From assembly GCA_022712835.1 (NCBI GenBank), contig JAFLJU010000463.1:1-23997 (forward strand): 23,997 nt of DNA, read 5' to 3'. Shown here piece by piece: positions 23,186 through 23,997 of the stretch (position 1 is the first letter of the stretch; each line of letters begins with the position of its first letter). The notes below the pieces were generated by a model that was not told the origin of the DNA, did not search any database, and was given only the letters and a program-made list of their open reading frames with translations. The position numbers and the translations under genes were made by a program. This DNA comes from Desulfobacteraceae bacterium. Its GTDB lineage: Bacteria; Desulfobacterota; Desulfobacteria; Desulfobacterales; Desulfobacteraceae.

Positions 23186-23997
23186 ATGCACCGAAGAAAA
23201 TTTTTAAAATTAGCGGTTGTTTCCATAATGCTGAATTCGATTCCAGATGCCCCTATACTTGCATCTGAATTCATAAATTATGCCCCACCAAAAGGCGTTT
23301 CCCAGGGGGGTGTGTTGCCTGATCTTCCTGGGTCAGATCATGGGGTGAAAGACAGGTTATTTAAAAGCAAATATTTTGACCATTCCTTTGAAGACGATAT
23401 CTGGTTATCATCAAAGGATAAAATTTTGCTCAACATAAGCCTGTCCCGGTTGAATCGTATCCAAAAGATGATTGGGTATGGTAATTTCTCTCTGCTGAAT
23501 TTTGATGATGCCATTGTTTATGCGAGGAGTTATTCCAAAATTGGTCAATTTTCCAAGGAAGAACTTGCCTTTCTTGAAAAGATTTTCTATGACCCGGTCA
23601 AAGAATACGGGTTCATGGGCAAAAAAACCATCAAAACCATAACAGGCAAGATAAATAAAAAGGATGTTAGGAAAATTCCCTTCACGGGTAATTGTTTGTA
23701 CCGGGGAAAACCCATTGAAATCTACGATGCCATCCAGGAAAAGATAGGGCCGGACGTGGTGTTAACCTCCGGGGTTCGCAGTGTGATGAAGCAATTTTTA
23801 TTGTTTTTAAACAAGACATCTAAAAGTCATGGAAACCTTTCCATGGCCTCACGCTCCCTTGCACCTCCTGGGTACTCCTACCATGGGGTCGGAGATTTTG
23901 ACGTGGGGAAAAAAGGGTTTGGCGTGGCCAATTTCACAGAACGATTTACCCAGACGGATGTGTTTAAAAAATTGGCAGATCTGGGGTATATCTCTTT
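23186..23997 (+). CDS. M15-family (VanY-like) D-Ala-D-Ala carboxypeptidase, Tat-exported, 3'-truncated
   Basis: The first 270 codons of a secreted peptidase of the zinc-dependent M15 family, which trims D-Ala-D-Ala or cross-links in peptidoglycan. From the ATG at 23186 the protein starts MHRRKFLKLAVVS, a twin-arginine signal with a hydrophobic core ending near ILASEF. The C-terminal part of the visible protein has VLTSGVRSVMKQF (the SGxRS motif), then SLAPPGYSYHGVGDFDVG, matching the M15 SxHxxGxAxD pattern with zinc-ligand His and Asp; the third ligand is beyond the window. The N-terminal half (about 50-190) is not assignable by eye. In-frame ATGs at 23126 and 23063 would bury the Tat motif 20 or 41 residues in, so 23186 is preferred although its ribosome-binding site is weak. 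Confidence 0.82.
   Translation, partial: MHRRKFLKLAVVSIMLNSIPDAPILASEFINYAPPKGVSQGGVLPDLPGSDHGVKDRLFKSKYFDHSFEDDIWLSSKDKILLNISLSRLNRIQKMIGYGNFSLLNFDDAIVYARSYSKIGQFSKEELAFLEKIFYDPVKEYGFMGKKTIKTITGKINKKDVRKIPFTGNCLYRGKPIEIYDAIQEKIGPDVVLTSGVRSVMKQFLLFLNKTSKSHGNLSMASRSLAPPGYSYHGVGDFDVGKKGFGVANFTERFTQTDVFKKLADLGYIS

Overview
The window looks like chromosome from an anaerobic Desulfobacterota (deltaproteobacterial) organism, most likely a sulfate-reducing Desulfobacterales relative. The reasons are an HdrD/DsrK-type iron-sulfur protein that appears to carry selenocysteine, three sigma-54-type -24/-12 promoters, and a dense set of response regulators with GGDEF, PP2C and kinase outputs. This placement is inference from gene content; no rRNA or other phylogenetic marker is present. 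I see no tRNA, rRNA, insertion sequence, CRISPR array or phage gene.

Layout. (1) 1-1771, plus strand: the end of gmd and all of fcl, which together make GDP-L-fucose for surface polysaccharide. (2) 1781-10036, minus strand: a five-gene signalling operon read from a near-perfect sigma-54 promoter at 10118-10133. In transcription order it encodes a REC-histidine kinase, a REC-PP2C phosphatase, a membrane-anchored or secreted protein that fuses a TRAP-type and an ABC-type solute-binding domain, a membrane hybrid histidine kinase, and a REC-GGDEF diguanylate cyclase. A second REC-GGDEF gene (10403-11338) diverges from it. Its guanine-contacting residues are altered in a way that recalls cGAMP-making (Hypr) cyclases, and three 12-bp tandem repeats lie in the shared intergenic region. 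(3) 11394-19732, minus strand: glycogen phosphorylase, a Wzx-type flippase, the nucleosidase PpnN and a five-SLBB outer-membrane polysaccharide export lipoprotein, with a second sigma-54 promoter at 19811-19826. (4) 20034-21012, plus strand: a CBS-pair protein and a YccF protein. A perfect 10-bp inverted repeat covers both hexamers of the predicted sigma-70 promoter. (5) 21104-22792, minus strand: a CGGC-domain protein and the HdrD-like protein, with a third sigma-54-like promoter and a good terminator. (6) 23186-end, plus strand: the start of a Tat-exported M15 (VanY-like) peptidase.

The strongest discovery is in block 5. What looks like two adjacent genes is one frame interrupted by a TGA exactly where the family has the Cys of its ECGH motif. 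A 19-nt perfect stem-loop sits 15 nt after the TGA, where a bacterial SECIS belongs. The second is the signalling operon of block 2: a dual binding-protein fusion with no transporter genes beside it, placed among kinases and second-messenger or phosphatase outputs, suggests a sensor for organic acid- or amino acid-like ligands feeding c-di-nucleotide and PP2C outputs.
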